Positions 13,904 to 22,637 of a stretch of DNA of 22,872 nt are shown piece after piece. Within the stretch, counting starts at the first letter, position 1; every line of letters begins with the position of its first letter. The DNA lies in the NCBI GenBank assembly GCA_905215815.1, contig CAJMRN010000024.1:1-22872 (forward strand), written 5' to 3'. Source of the stretch: an uncultured bacterium (lineage in GTDB: Bacteria > Actinomycetota > Coriobacteriia > Coriobacteriales > Coriobacteriaceae). The position numbers and the translations under genes were made by a program. The notes beneath the pieces are model-generated. The model was not told the DNA's origin and made no database searches. It saw nothing but the letters and a program-made list of their open reading frames with translations.

Positions 13904-15289
13904 GTGGATTTAAACAGGCTGATTCTGGGCAAGAGCTACAACTCTACCAAGGTCTTTCGTACGGCCCAGCATGTGGTCCAGGCCATCCTGCTCGGTGTTG
14001 TCGTTCCGGCGCTTATCCTGCTGCTTATCTGGGATTTAACCGATAACCCCAATCCCGTTCCGGGCGTCGTCGTCATCGCCGGCATGGTCATGCTGTGCTT
14101 CTTCTTCTCGTATGTCTTTGTGGTTCCCGACGACCTCACATCGAGCGCAACCGACCGTACGCTCGCCATCGCATCAAAAATATTCGCCTACACGTCGCGC
14201 GGCCTTACGCCCGAAGCGGCCCTGGGCGCCTCTAAAATCATCCTGTCCGAGACCATCGCCTCTGCCATTTGCTTTACCGACGGCAAGCAGGTGCTGGCAA
14301 GCTGGGGCGAGGACTCGGCAAAGTGCCCTGCCGGCACCCCGGTGGTGCTCAAGACCACGCTCAACGTGATTGAGACGGGCGAGCAGAGCGTGTTTTCGCG
14401 TGACGCCTCCAATGAGACGGGCGGCTATTTTCCCCGCCTGCGCGCCGGCATTGTCGCGCCGCTTACCGTGCGCGGGCATTGCGTGGGCACGCTCGAGCTG
14501 TATTACCCCCGCCTGAGCAGCATCGATATGCGCCAGACGGCCCTTGCCTCGGGTTTTGCCGATCTAATTTCCACGCAGCTCGCCAGCTTTGAGCTCGAGC
14601 GCCAGGACGAGCTCACGGCCCGCGTTGAGCTTCGCGCCCTGCAGTCGCAGGTCGACCCGCATTTTCTATTCAATACCATTAGCACGATCGTGTCGCTCGT
14701 TCGAACCGAGCCCGACAAGGCGCGATCGCTGCTGATCGACTTTTCCAACTATTATCGTCAGACGCTTTCTGATTCCGATACGCTCACCACGCTCGAGCAC
14801 GAGGTGGAACAGGGTACTCGTTATATCAATCTTATGCAGGCCCGGTATGGCGACGGCCGTCTGCGCGTTTCGGTCGACATCGACTTTGAGGTGCGCGACA
14901 GCCTGGTGCCGCCATTTATCTTGCAGCCGCTGCTCGAAAACTGCATCAAGCATGCGCAGCGCGAGATCGAGCCGCTTTCTATTCGTGTTAGGGCTTTTGA
15001 GACCGATGACGGCTTGGAGATCATCGTCGAAGACGACGGCATCGGGATGAGCGAAGAAGTCTGCGCGCATCTGTTTGAGCAGCATCGCCGAGAGGAGCCC
15101 GAGAGCATTACCGCCGACGGCTCCATCAAGCGAGGTTGCGGCCTGGCGCTCTTCAACGTGCTTCAGCGCATCCATTTCTTTTACGGAGAAGATTCTGGCA
15201 TGCGCGTGAAGTCCCAGGAGGGCGTGGGAACACAGGTCATCGTAGAGTTGAACGGCGAGCCGCATGAGCCGGCGCCGCTAACGGTGTAG
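13904..15289 (+). CDS. LytS-type sensor histidine kinase (pair 1)
   Basis: A ~461-residue membrane sensor kinase. Two membrane helices (about residues 23-44 and 52-74) are followed by a GAF-like sensor domain (about 85-230), then the His_kinase domain of the LytS/YehU class with phospho-His253 in DPHFLFNTIST. The ATPase domain has LQPLLENCIKHA (N box), EDDGIGM (G1) and GCGLALFNVLQRI (G2). GTG 13904 is chosen because AAAAGGGG ends six bases upstream; ATG 13898 would sit directly against that site and adds two residues. It is followed after 38 bp by its LytTR partner. It is clearly paralogous to the kinase at 19936-21279, sharing LASGF(A)(D/E)(L/I)(I/L)STQLA and the H box. The stimulus is unknown. 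Confidence 0.9.
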   Translation: MDLNRLILGKSYNSTKVFRTAQHVVQAILLGVVVPALILLLIWDLTDNPNPVPGVVVIAGMVMLCFFFSYVFVVPDDLTSSATDRTLAIASKIFAYTSRGLTPEAALGASKIILSETIASAICFTDGKQVLASWGEDSAKCPAGTPVVLKTTLNVIETGEQSVFSRDASNETGGYFPRLRAGIVAPLTVRGHCVGTLELYYPRLSSIDMRQTALASGFADLISTQLASFELERQDELTARVELRALQSQVDPHFLFNTISTIVSLVRTEPDKARSLLIDFSNYYRQTLSDSDTLTTLEHEVEQGTRYINLMQARYGDGRLRVSVDIDFEVRDSLVPPFILQPLLENCIKHAQREIEPLSIRVRAFETDDGLEIIVEDDGIGMSEEVCAHLFEQHRREEPESITADGSIKRGCGLALFNVLQRIHFFYGEDSGMRVKSQEGVGTQVIVELNGEPHEPAPLTV

Positions 15290-15327
15290 CACGCGGTTGG
15301 ATTGAGAGAAAAAGAGGGGAAGCGCAT

Positions 15328-16062
15328 ATGTCCGAAGGCTGGAACATCTTGGTGGTTGATGACGAGCCTCCCATTAGAGCTGAGCTACGCTATCTGTTGG
15401 AAAAGGATACGCGTGTTGGTCAGATTGCCGAGGCGGGCAATGTCACCGAAGCCGTGGAGTCGATTCTGTCGAACAAGCCCGACGTGCTGTTTTTAGACAT
15501 TACCATGCCCGGTCGCTCGGGAATTGAGCTTGCCGAGACGCTGCAGAACCTAAAGACGCCGCCGGTCGTGGTGTTTGTGACGGCATTTGCCGAGTATGCG
15601 GCCGATGCCTATAACCTCGATGCTGTCGATTACATCGTCAAACCGGTCGAGGATGCCCGCTTGTCAAAGGCGCTCGACAAGATCGAGACTGCCCTGGGCG
15701 CTCGCCGTGTCGTCCATGCTCCGCGCCAGCCTTTGCGCCTGACGGTGGATCGCGGGGGCAAAAGGGTGTTCATTCCCGTGGCGGATGTCTGCTACTTTGA
15801 GGCGCGCGCCGATTTTTGCAATGCGGTCTGTGACGAGGGGACGTATCTGGTCAATGAGTCGATTTCCTCGCTCGAGCGGCGCCTGGCCCCCGAGGGCTTT
15901 ATCCGTGTCCACCGCAGTTATCTGGTCAATTTGGAAGACGTGCACAATGTCGAGATTGGTTCCACGGGTCTTATGGAGCTCAGGCTCGACCGTGTGAACT
16001 CGACGGTGCCCGTGTCCCGTCGTCGTGCTGCCGAGGTCAAGGCACACTTGGGGCTTGCGTAG
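15328..16062 (+). CDS. LytTR-family response regulator (pair 1)
   Basis: A 244-residue response regulator. The receiver domain (1-120) has Asp11/Asp12, phospho-Asp57 (LFLDITMPG), Thr85 (FVTAF) and Lys105 (YIVKPVE). The LytTR DNA-binding domain follows (about 134-240) with ICYFEA-like VCYFEARADFC, the SSLERRL segment, FIRVHRSYLVNL and VPVSRRRAAEVK. LytTR proteins bind direct repeats in promoters and bend DNA. The start is preceded by AGAGGGGAAGCGCAT. It lies 38 bp after its kinase and is surely expressed with it. Targets are not visible; one LytTR-box-like sequence lies upstream of the kinase (13790-13798). It is a paralogue of the regulator at 21352-22068. Confidence 0.93.
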   Translation: MSEGWNILVVDDEPPIRAELRYLLEKDTRVGQIAEAGNVTEAVESILSNKPDVLFLDITMPGRSGIELAETLQNLKTPPVVVFVTAFAEYAADAYNLDAVDYIVKPVEDARLSKALDKIETALGARRVVHAPRQPLRLTVDRGGKRVFIPVADVCYFEARADFCNAVCDEGTYLVNESISSLERRLAPEGFIRVHRSYLVNLEDVHNVEIGSTGLMELRLDRVNSTVPVSRRRAAEVKAHLGLA

Positions 16063-16154
16063 GCGGTCTGCATGCCATCGTTTACCGCCGCAGGTTTGGC
16101 ATGACCGTGCGGTGGGCATAATGGGTGGCATCGAATGAAATCGAAAGGATCATT

Positions 16155-17099
16155 ATGCCCGCGCTCATTACGCATCATCTGTTTGGCGAGGAAAGCATCG
16201 ACCGTCTTCCGCAGGGCGTTATTACGTCCGACGAGGAGCGCATCGCCTTTATCCTGGGAAACCAAGGTCCCGACCCGTTTTTCTTCCACATCCTGACGCC
16301 GCGCATTTCCGACTGTATGTCGCTTGCTCAGGTCATGCACCGCTCACGCATGTCGCGCCAGTTCTCGTGCCTGCGCGACGGCGTGTCGCACCTGCAGCCG
16401 CGCGATGCCAATCTGGGTCGCGCCTTTGCGCTGGGCCTGCTGTCGCACTATGTGCTCGACCGCAATGCCCACCCCTTTGTCTACGAGCAGCAGTTTGGCA
16501 TTGTAGATTCCGCCCCCGAGCTCGAGGCTTCGGGCAGCCAAGTACACGCCGTGCTCGAAAGCGATCTGGACGTGCTGATGCTGCAGCTCAAGCGCGACGG
16601 GGCCACGGTCGAGGACTATCCGCCGGCGGGCGAGATCGTCACCACCGACCGCATCAATCGCGTGGCCGGCGTGCTGATGAGCTACGTCGCCGGGCGCGTG
16701 TACGGTATCGACATCCCGGCGGGGGAGTACGCCGGCGCCGTCTCGGACATGCAGATGCTCTATCGCACCATTGAGCCTGCCGGCTCGGTAAAGACGCGCG
16801 CGATTGCCCTGGTCGAGGGCTTGGTGCACGACTACTCGCTGCTCGACGGCCTTGCCCATCGCGTGACGACGGAACTGCCCGAGCGCACCGGTAACCTGGG
16901 TCACCTGACATGGAAGAACCCCTTTACCGACGAGGTCTCGAACGAGAGCTTCCCCGAGGTCTTTGACCGCGCGTTGGTCGATTACGAGTGCACGGTCGCC
17001 CGCTTTATCGAGACCGGCGATATGGAAGCCGTGACCAACCACGTCAATTACAGCGGCCGCGTACTCGACGCCGACGAGGAGTTCGACCGCGAGGAATAA
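16155..17099 (+). CDS. Zinc-dependent phospholipase C-like protein
   Basis: A 314-residue protein of the zinc-dependent phospholipase C/S1-P1 nuclease-like fold. Conserved His/Asp residues of the metal site are visible: His7/His8 near the N-terminus (ITHHLFGEES), NQGPDPFFFH (36-45), His98, Asp102 and His106 in LLSHYVLDRNAHPFVY, and His131/Glu135/Asp137 in QVHAVLESDLD. Bacterial members of this 'zinc dependent phospholipase C family' are mostly uncharacterised. No signal peptide is apparent, which argues against a secreted toxin like clostridial alpha-toxin. ATG 16155 was chosen because GAAAGGATCATT precedes it and the conserved motif begins immediately; ATG 16125 would put the ribosome site inside the gene. 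It is a single gene between the first two-component pair and the MFS gene. Confidence 0.82.
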   Translation: MPALITHHLFGEESIDRLPQGVITSDEERIAFILGNQGPDPFFFHILTPRISDCMSLAQVMHRSRMSRQFSCLRDGVSHLQPRDANLGRAFALGLLSHYVLDRNAHPFVYEQQFGIVDSAPELEASGSQVHAVLESDLDVLMLQLKRDGATVEDYPPAGEIVTTDRINRVAGVLMSYVAGRVYGIDIPAGEYAGAVSDMQMLYRTIEPAGSVKTRAIALVEGLVHDYSLLDGLAHRVTTELPERTGNLGHLTWKNPFTDEVSNESFPEVFDRALVDYECTVARFIETGDMEAVTNHVNYSGRVLDADEEFDREE

Positions 17100-17114
17100 C
17101 AAACCGTTTCAATA

Positions 17115-17181
17115 AGTTGCGGTGGAATAGCTCCTGAATGAGGCCCCCGGAGGGCTAAGCGGGAACTATTTCACCGCAACT
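17115..17181. repeat. Large stem-loop with 16-bp arms before the MFS gene
   Basis: AGTTGCGGTGGAATAG (17115-17130) and CTATTTCACCGCAACT (17166-17181) are complementary at 15 of 16 positions (the exception is a G-U pair). The 35-base interior can form a second stem, GCCC-CCGGA-GGGC (17143-17155). It starts 15 bases after the phospholipase-like gene. There is no T tract. It may be a dispersed repeat or a structured 3' UTR. Confidence 0.65.
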
Positions 17182-17320
17182 GCGTTGATGGGATGGCGTT
17201 TCGCCCTGCGTGTCCGTATGACCGCTCCTGTCCCTTTGCCGAATCCTTACCGGTGCCTCTATGCAATTGGGGTACGATGAACTAACTGCATATTGGGCGA
17301 ATACGAAAGGGCCCCTGTCC

Positions 17321-18580
17321 ATGAAATACACCAAGCTCGAGCGTAACTGGGTTATGTACGATGTGGGCAATTCGGCCCTCGTGTTGCTCAATACCTCGGT
17401 GGTGCCCATCTACTTTAACGCCATCAATACCGGTGCTTCCTCGGCAGACCTGGTGGTCGCTTGGGGCAACGCGCAGACGATCGCCTCGCTGGTCATTGCC
17501 ATGCTCATGCCCATTCTGGGCGCGCTTGCCGATTACGCCGGCAACAAGATCAAGTTCTTCTTGGGCTTCTTCCTCACGGGCCTGGTGCTTTGCCTGGCGC
17601 AGGCTATCCCAATGTCCGCCATGGCATTTTTGACCGTGTACGTGTTGTGCACCATCGGCCTTAACTCTTCTATGACCTTCTACGACGCCATGCTGCCCGA
17701 CGTTACCACCGACGAGCGCATGGACGCCGTGTCCAGCTCGGGCTATGCCTGGGGCTACATCGGTTCCACCGTGCCGTTCATCATCTGCCTGGCGCTCATC
17801 ATGGGCGGCCCCGCTCTTGGCGTCCCCACCATGCTGGCAACGCGTCTGTCGTTTATCATCACTGGCGCCTGGTGGCTCATCTTTACTCTGCCGCTCATTC
17901 GCACCTATAAGCAAAAGTACGGTCGCGAGCGCGGTCCCGAGGACACCATCGGCCACATCGTGGGCGGTGTGTTCTCCGAGGTCGGACACACCATGCGCGA
18001 GATCGCCCACAACAAGACCGTGCTGGTCTACATGATTGCGTTCTTCTTCTATATCGATGGCGTCCACACGGTCATTTCCATGGCTACCAGCTACGGCTCG
18101 GCTTTGGGCATCGATTCGACGCAGCTGGTGCTGGCGCTGCTCGTTACGCAGTTCGTGGCCTTTCCGTCCGCCATCATCTACGGTAAGCTCGCCGGACGCG
18201 TGGGCACGCTCAACATGATCCTGGTGGCGGTCGCCGCCTACATGGGCATTGTGCTGTTCGCCGCGTTCTTCCTAAAGACCGCCTTTGAATTCTGGGTGCT
18301 TGCCATTATGGTCGGCCTGTTCCAGGGCGGCGTGCAGGCGCTCAGCCGTAGCTACTTTGGCCGCATTATCCCCAAGGAAAAGTCCAACGAGTACTACGGC
18401 TTCTTTGACATCTTCGGTCGCTATGCAAGCGTCATGGGTACCTTCCTAGTGTCGGTCGTCACCTCGCTGACCGGCAACCCGTCGCTGGGCGTCCTTTCCA
18501 TTGGCGTGCTGCTGATCGTTGGTTTTATGCTGCTGGTTCGCCTGTCCCGCATGACTCGGGCGGCAGAGCATGCCGCATAG
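17321..18580 (+). CDS. MFS transporter, UMF1/Atg22-like
   Basis: A 419-residue major facilitator protein with about twelve membrane helices. It resembles the UMF1 (vacuole effluxer Atg22-like) family: YDVGNSALVLLNTSVVPIYF near the N-terminus, ANAQ-type GNAQTIASLVIAMLMPILGALADYAG (helix 2 and the A motif), FYDAMLPDVTTDERMDAVSSSGYAWGYIGS in the middle, and LFQGGVQALSRSYFGRIIPKEKSNEYYGFFDIFGRYA in the second half. These middle and late motifs are characteristic of the family, which is thought to export amino acids or related small molecules. ATG 17321 was chosen over 17261 because GAAAGGG lies upstream and the N-terminus is then the usual short basic tail. The gene appears monocistronic; a strong hairpin with T6 follows 115 bp downstream. 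The substrate is unknown. Confidence 0.85.
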   Translation: MKYTKLERNWVMYDVGNSALVLLNTSVVPIYFNAINTGASSADLVVAWGNAQTIASLVIAMLMPILGALADYAGNKIKFFLGFFLTGLVLCLAQAIPMSAMAFLTVYVLCTIGLNSSMTFYDAMLPDVTTDERMDAVSSSGYAWGYIGSTVPFIICLALIMGGPALGVPTMLATRLSFIITGAWWLIFTLPLIRTYKQKYGRERGPEDTIGHIVGGVFSEVGHTMREIAHNKTVLVYMIAFFFYIDGVHTVISMATSYGSALGIDSTQLVLALLVTQFVAFPSAIIYGKLAGRVGTLNMILVAVAAYMGIVLFAAFFLKTAFEFWVLAIMVGLFQGGVQALSRSYFGRIIPKEKSNEYYGFFDIFGRYASVMGTFLVSVVTSLTGNPSLGVLSIGVLLIVGFMLLVRLSRMTRAAEHAA

Positions 18581-18694
18581 GAGCGAGCGGCTATTGTGCC
18601 TGTCCACGGTACTCTTTTGGGGTTATCCGCAATAAACATTGCGACTTGCGAGCAATGATTTGCCCAAGTGGGTATGATGGAATCAGCTAGGTCG

Positions 18695-18731
18695 CGGGGC
18701 GTCGCCTGTGTTTGGCGGCGTCCCGTTTTTT
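18695..18731 (+). terminator. Terminator or attenuator just before the glycosyltransferase
   Basis: CGGGGCGTCGCC (18695-18706) pairs with GGCGGCGTCCCG (18714-18725) with one mismatch and one G-U pair, around a 7-base loop, followed directly by TTTTTT. It lies 115 bp after the MFS stop and ends 21 bp before the glycosyltransferase ATG. A TATGAT box at 18673-18678 upstream of the stem raises the possibility that it attenuates the glycosyltransferase-kinase-regulator transcript rather than only ending the MFS one. Confidence 0.75.
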
Positions 18732-18751
18732 GTGTTGCAGGGAGGGAAGGC

Positions 18752-19939
18752 ATGAACGCCACGGTTGTGATTCCAACATATTGGGCGGGCGATGATGCCC
18801 GTGCAAACGCTCCCGGCGTCTATGACCACTCGACGAAGCTTAACGCTACCAATCCCGAACTCGACCGCTGTCTTGCTTCGCTCGAGCAGGTGCACGACAT
18901 TCCGAGGATTATCCTTTTGGTGGTCTGTCCCATTTCGGCCACGGCTGATGTGTCGAAGCGCGTTCACGAAATCGTCGACGCGCACCCTACGCTCAAGGTC
19001 ACCGTGGTTACCAACACCCAGGCATCGCGTATCGCCGACCGTGTGGCGCAGATTGCTCCCAAGGGCTCGGGCGAGTGCGTGAGCCTGCGCGGATACGGTG
19101 CCATTCGCAATATGGGGCTTGCCTGCGCTGCAGTGCTCGGCCACGACGCCGTTGTCTTTTTGGATGACGACGAGACCGTTATCGATGCCGACTTTATGAA
19201 GCGCGCGACCTATGCACTGGGTCAGCAGACGCGTCAGGGCCTGCCGATTTTGGTTAAGAGCGGTTACTTTTACGATCGCGACGGATCGCCGTTGGCGCCC
19301 ACAGACAAGGCGGGCATTTGCCATCGTTGGTGGACCAAGCGCATCGAGTTCAATCGTTGGATGAAAAAGGCGCTCTCGGGCACTCGCATCTCGCGTTCAA
19401 ACTACGCATGCGGCGGCCTTATGGCACTTCATGCCCGCGCCTTTACCCGTGTGGCGTTTGACCCGTTTATCACCCGAGGCGAGGACCTGGATTACCTCTT
19501 TAACATGCGCATGTTTGGCTACGACGTGTGGTTTGACAACGAGTGGACCGTTCGTCACCTGCCACCCGAGTCCGAGAAGCGCTCGCCGCGCTTTATGCAG
19601 GATGTGTACCGTTGGTACTACGAGCGTGCCAAGCTGACATTTGCCGCGCACCAGCAGGAGCTCGTTCCCGTCACGGCCGCGTCGCTCATGCCCTATCCGG
19701 GCCCGTGGATTTCGCGCGAGCTCGACGACCGCGTGCGCAAGACCGCCATGGTCCGCAGCATGTTTACCCGCGAGCACGAGGGGTACCTGCGCATTTGGAG
19801 GCACGGTATTGACGAGGCCAAGACCTACGCGCGCCAAAACGCCGCAAGCTACCTGCGTTTCCAGAGCTTTTGGCCCAAGATCATGGACGGGCTCTGGCGC
19901 GACGCACAACTGACCAGCATCCTGGAGGGGACTGAATGA
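18752..19939 (+). CDS. GT-A-type glycosyltransferase
   Basis: A 395-residue protein with a nucleotide-sugar-binding GT-A fold. The N-terminal beta strand reads MNATVVIPTYWAG. A metal-binding DxD-type motif follows at 136-140 (FLDDDETV), preceded by RGYGAIRNMGLACA (113-126), which resembles the conserved helix before DxD in GT2 enzymes. Later motifs are SNYACGGLMALHARAF and the acid-base-like RGEDLDYLFNMRMFGY. No membrane segment is present, so it is probably cytoplasmic and modifies an envelope precursor, though acceptor and donor cannot be read. ATG 18752 follows AGGGAGGGAAGGC; the earlier in-frame ATG at 18668 lies upstream of the terminator-like hairpin and is unlikely. The stop overlaps the next gene's start by 4 bp (ATGA), so it is translationally coupled to the second LytS-type kinase. 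Confidence 0.82.
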   Translation: MNATVVIPTYWAGDDARANAPGVYDHSTKLNATNPELDRCLASLEQVHDIPRIILLVVCPISATADVSKRVHEIVDAHPTLKVTVVTNTQASRIADRVAQIAPKGSGECVSLRGYGAIRNMGLACAAVLGHDAVVFLDDDETVIDADFMKRATYALGQQTRQGLPILVKSGYFYDRDGSPLAPTDKAGICHRWWTKRIEFNRWMKKALSGTRISRSNYACGGLMALHARAFTRVAFDPFITRGEDLDYLFNMRMFGYDVWFDNEWTVRHLPPESEKRSPRFMQDVYRWYYERAKLTFAAHQQELVPVTAASLMPYPGPWISRELDDRVRKTAMVRSMFTREHEGYLRIWRHGIDEAKTYARQNAASYLRFQSFWPKIMDGLWRDAQLTSILEGTE

Positions 19940-21279
19940 TCGACCGCCGCGCCCAGCGCGATAATTCAATATCAATCTTTCGCGTGATCGCCGTTGTCTG
20001 CGCCATTTGCGTGCTGGTGTACTTTATTTTTGCCCTGGCGACCGGAATCGAGCCGATCGCGACCGTGGTCGCCTGCGCACTGCTGTGCATCTTTCTATGC
20101 ATTTTTATCTATTTGACGCTCAATCCCGATTCGGTGCGTTCGCAGTACACCGAAGAGACGCTCTCGGTGGCCTCTGCCATGCTCGAGGACATCAAGGGCG
20201 GCCTGACGCAGGAGTCGGCGCGTCTGGTGTGCCAGCGCATTTTGCCCGAGACGCGTGCCATGACGGTTGCCATCACCGACGAGAGCAACGTGCTGGCCTG
20301 CGCGGGCGAGTTTGAGGAAAAGCTGCTGCCCGATTCGCCCATCCACACACTTGCCACGCGCTACGTCATCGAGCACGGTATCGTCCAGTCGTTCAACCGC
20401 GTGGTGGACGTGGTGGGCTCGGATGGCTCGCACAACCATGTTCCCGCCGGTATCATCGCTCCTATCAAGGTGGGCGACCGCACCGTCGGCACGCTTAAGT
20501 TCTACTACAAGACCCTGCGTGCCGTCGACCGCACCCAGTACGCGCTCGCCTCGGGTTTTGCCGAGATTCTGTCCACGCAGCTCGCCATCCACGAGCTCGA
20601 GGTGCAAAAGGAGCTCACGGCCCGTGCCGAGGTGCGTGCCCTGCAAGCGCAGATCAACCCACACTTCCTGTTCAATACGCTCAACACCATCGCGTCGTTT
20701 ACGCGGACCGACCCGCTGCGCGCCCGCGAGCTGCTGCGCGAGTTCTCCTCGTTCTATCGCGCCACGCTCGACAATTCGGGCTCGCTCATTCCCGTGTCGC
20801 GCGAGGTCGCGCAGACCAAGCGCTACCTGACGTTTGAGAGGGCGCGCTTTGGCGAGGATCGCGTGCTGGCGACCTTCGATGTGTCCGAGGACATCGAGGA
20901 CACGCCGGTGCCGGCATTTGTGATCCAGCCGATCGTCGAGAATGCCGTGCGCCACGGTATGGGTGACGACGATGCGCTGAGGATCGACGTGTCGGTCCAC
21001 AGGGATGGCGAAGATGCGATTTTGATTGCGGTCGCCGATAACGGCGTGGGCATGGACGAAGGCACCGCTGCCAGACTGTTTGACGAACGCTCCGCCCGTC
21101 CCGACGCCAGCTCCCCGCAGGGCGGCGGCGCCGGTGTGGCCATGCACAATATTTCGGAGCGCATCCATCGCTTTTATGGACCGCACTCTTATACACGCGT
21201 CGAATCGGCCCCGGGCAAGGGCGCTAAAGTGCTCCTGCATCTCGATTTGTCGGAGAGCATCTTCGACATTCAAGAGTAG
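19936..21279 (+). CDS. LytS-type sensor histidine kinase (pair 2)
   Basis: A 447-residue sensor kinase with two membrane helices (about 14-34 and 41-61), a GAF-like region (about 75-215) and a LytS-class His_kinase domain with phospho-His243 in NPHFLFNTLNT. The ATPase motifs are IQPIVENAVRHGMG (N box), ADNGVGMD (G1) and GGGAGVAMHNISERI (G2). The start overlaps the glycosyltransferase stop (ATGA). The LytTR partner begins 72 bp after its stop. It is paralogous to the kinase at 13904-15289 in domain order and in several strings (LASGFAE, STQLA, ELTARAEVRALQ), so the two pairs probably arose by duplication. The signal is unknown; coupling to a glycosyltransferase suggests an envelope cue. Confidence 0.9.
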   Translation: MIDRRAQRDNSISIFRVIAVVCAICVLVYFIFALATGIEPIATVVACALLCIFLCIFIYLTLNPDSVRSQYTEETLSVASAMLEDIKGGLTQESARLVCQRILPETRAMTVAITDESNVLACAGEFEEKLLPDSPIHTLATRYVIEHGIVQSFNRVVDVVGSDGSHNHVPAGIIAPIKVGDRTVGTLKFYYKTLRAVDRTQYALASGFAEILSTQLAIHELEVQKELTARAEVRALQAQINPHFLFNTLNTIASFTRTDPLRARELLREFSSFYRATLDNSGSLIPVSREVAQTKRYLTFERARFGEDRVLATFDVSEDIEDTPVPAFVIQPIVENAVRHGMGDDDALRIDVSVHRDGEDAILIAVADNGVGMDEGTAARLFDERSARPDASSPQGGGAGVAMHNISERIHRFYGPHSYTRVESAPGKGAKVLLHLDLSESIFDIQE

Positions 21280-21351
21280 AATGATAGGTTACGGGTTTAA
21301 CGCTAGTTGGCGGATGCCCGACGTAGTTAGTTGACGAAAGGTTTTATCCCT

Positions 21352-22068
21352 ATGCTGCGTGCGATGATTGTGGATGATGAGGCCCCGGCCCGTTCGGAAC
21401 TTCGCTTCTTGCTCGAGCAGACGGGCAAGATCGGCACGATCACAGAAGCGTCGAGCGTTCGCTCCGCTATCGAGATGCTTATGGAGAGCCGCGTCGATGT
21501 TGTGTTCCTCGATATCTCGATGCCTGGCGCTTCGGGTCTGCAACTTGCCGAGGCACTGCATAAGCTCAAGAATCCGCCGGCGATCGTATTCGTAACCGCG
21601 TACAGCGATCATGCGGTCGAGGCGTTTGATGTGGATGCCGTCGACTATCTGATGAAGCCGGTCGAGGAGGCTCGCCTGGATCGAGCGATCGATAAGGTTA
21701 TGCAACGCGCCAAGCCTGTCACGGACAGCAAGGTGACCATCGAGCGCATCCCGGTGGAAAAGGGCGGCCGCAAGGTCCTCATCCCCGTGGACGACATTCG
21801 CTTTATTATGGCCAAGGACGATTACTCCTGTATTTATACGGTCGATGACCGCTTTTTGTCCACGACCTCGCTGGCACAGTTCGAGGCCAAGCTCTGCGAC
21901 TTTGGCTTCTTCCGCGTTCACCGCCGCTATATCGTCAACTTGGCGTGTGTCACCGACGTCGAGACGGTTCCCTCGGGCGCTATCCAGCTGGGCATTACGG
22001 GCGTCGACGAACGCGTACCGGTTTCGCGCCGTCGCGTCGTGCCACTCAAAAAGGCCCTGAGCCTCTAG
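21352..22068 (+). CDS. LytTR-family response regulator (pair 2)
   Basis: A 238-residue regulator with a receiver domain (Asp8/Asp9, phospho-Asp54 in VFLDISMPG, Thr82 in FVTAY, Lys102 in YLMKPVE) and a LytTR DNA-binding domain (about 128-235: VLIPVDDIRFIMAKDDYSC, FFRVHRRYIVNL, VPVSRRRVVPLKK). ATG 21352 gives the canonical start MLRAMIVDDE; GAAAGG lies about ten bases upstream, and a TTG at 21331 is the only earlier start. It is the partner of the kinase ending at 21279. It shares its layout with the regulator at 15328-16062. A terminator follows within 60 bp. Confidence 0.93.
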   Translation: MLRAMIVDDEAPARSELRFLLEQTGKIGTITEASSVRSAIEMLMESRVDVVFLDISMPGASGLQLAEALHKLKNPPAIVFVTAYSDHAVEAFDVDAVDYLMKPVEEARLDRAIDKVMQRAKPVTDSKVTIERIPVEKGGRKVLIPVDDIRFIMAKDDYSCIYTVDDRFLSTTSLAQFEAKLCDFGFFRVHRRYIVNLACVTDVETVPSGAIQLGITGVDERVPVSRRRVVPLKKALSL

Positions 22069-22074
22069 TACACT

Positions 22075-22125
22075 GGCCCCGCAGCCCTGTAGACCAAAAT
22101 CGTCTGCGGAGCCGTGGGGCTTTTT
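22075..22125 (+). terminator. Terminator after the second LytTR regulator
   Basis: GCCCC (22076-22080) pairs with GGGGC (22116-22120), followed by TTTTT. Inside it GCAG (22081-22084) can pair with CTGC (22104-22107) with a bulge. It lies right after the regulator's stop codon. Confidence 0.7.
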
Positions 22126-22162
22126 GCATGAATGCACCAAATCGTTTTGCGGAAGGGATCCC

Positions 22163-22630
22163 ATGAACAGTGCAAGCGCCAAGCGTATCGACATTATCTC
22201 GGACACCCACGGCTATCTTTCGCCTGCGCTCCTGGACGAGCTTAAGGGTGCGGATCTGATTATCCACGCCGGCGACCTTACGTCGGAGATGGACTACGAG
22301 CACCTGCGCACCATCGCTCCCGTGCGAGCGGTGCTGGGTAATAACGACTACTACCGCGACTACGGTCCCGATGTGGACCGCTTGGCGCTCTTTACCTACG
22401 AAGGACTCAAGTTCGCCGTAGCCCACTACCGCGAAGACCTTCCGGTGGGATCCGTAGACGTAGCCATCAACGGTCACACCCACGTAACTAAAGAAGCCCA
22501 AGTGGGCCGCTGCTTGGTCCTCAACCCAGGCAGCGCCAGCTACCCCAGAGGCACCCGAGGCCCCACCATGGCCAGAATGCTCGTAAAAGACGGCAAGATC
22601 ATAAGCACCAAATTTATTGACCTAGACTAA
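22163..22630 (+). CDS. YfcE/MJ0936-type metallophosphoesterase
   Basis: A 155-residue calcineurin-like phosphodiesterase. All short metal-binding motifs are present: DIISDTHG (Asp, His), HAGDL, GNND, then His in VAHYRE and INGHTHV. This is the compact bacterial YfcE/MJ0936 class, which hydrolyses phosphodiesters in vitro; its physiological substrate is uncertain. ATG 22163 was chosen because GGAAGGGATCCC precedes it; the earlier in-frame ATG at 22124 overlaps the upstream terminator's T run. The gene is single, between two terminators. Its length fits the family. Confidence 0.92.
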   Translation: MNSASAKRIDIISDTHGYLSPALLDELKGADLIIHAGDLTSEMDYEHLRTIAPVRAVLGNNDYYRDYGPDVDRLALFTYEGLKFAVAHYREDLPVGSVDVAINGHTHVTKEAQVGRCLVLNPGSASYPRGTRGPTMARMLVKDGKIISTKFIDLD

Positions 22631-22637
22631 CCGCAAC

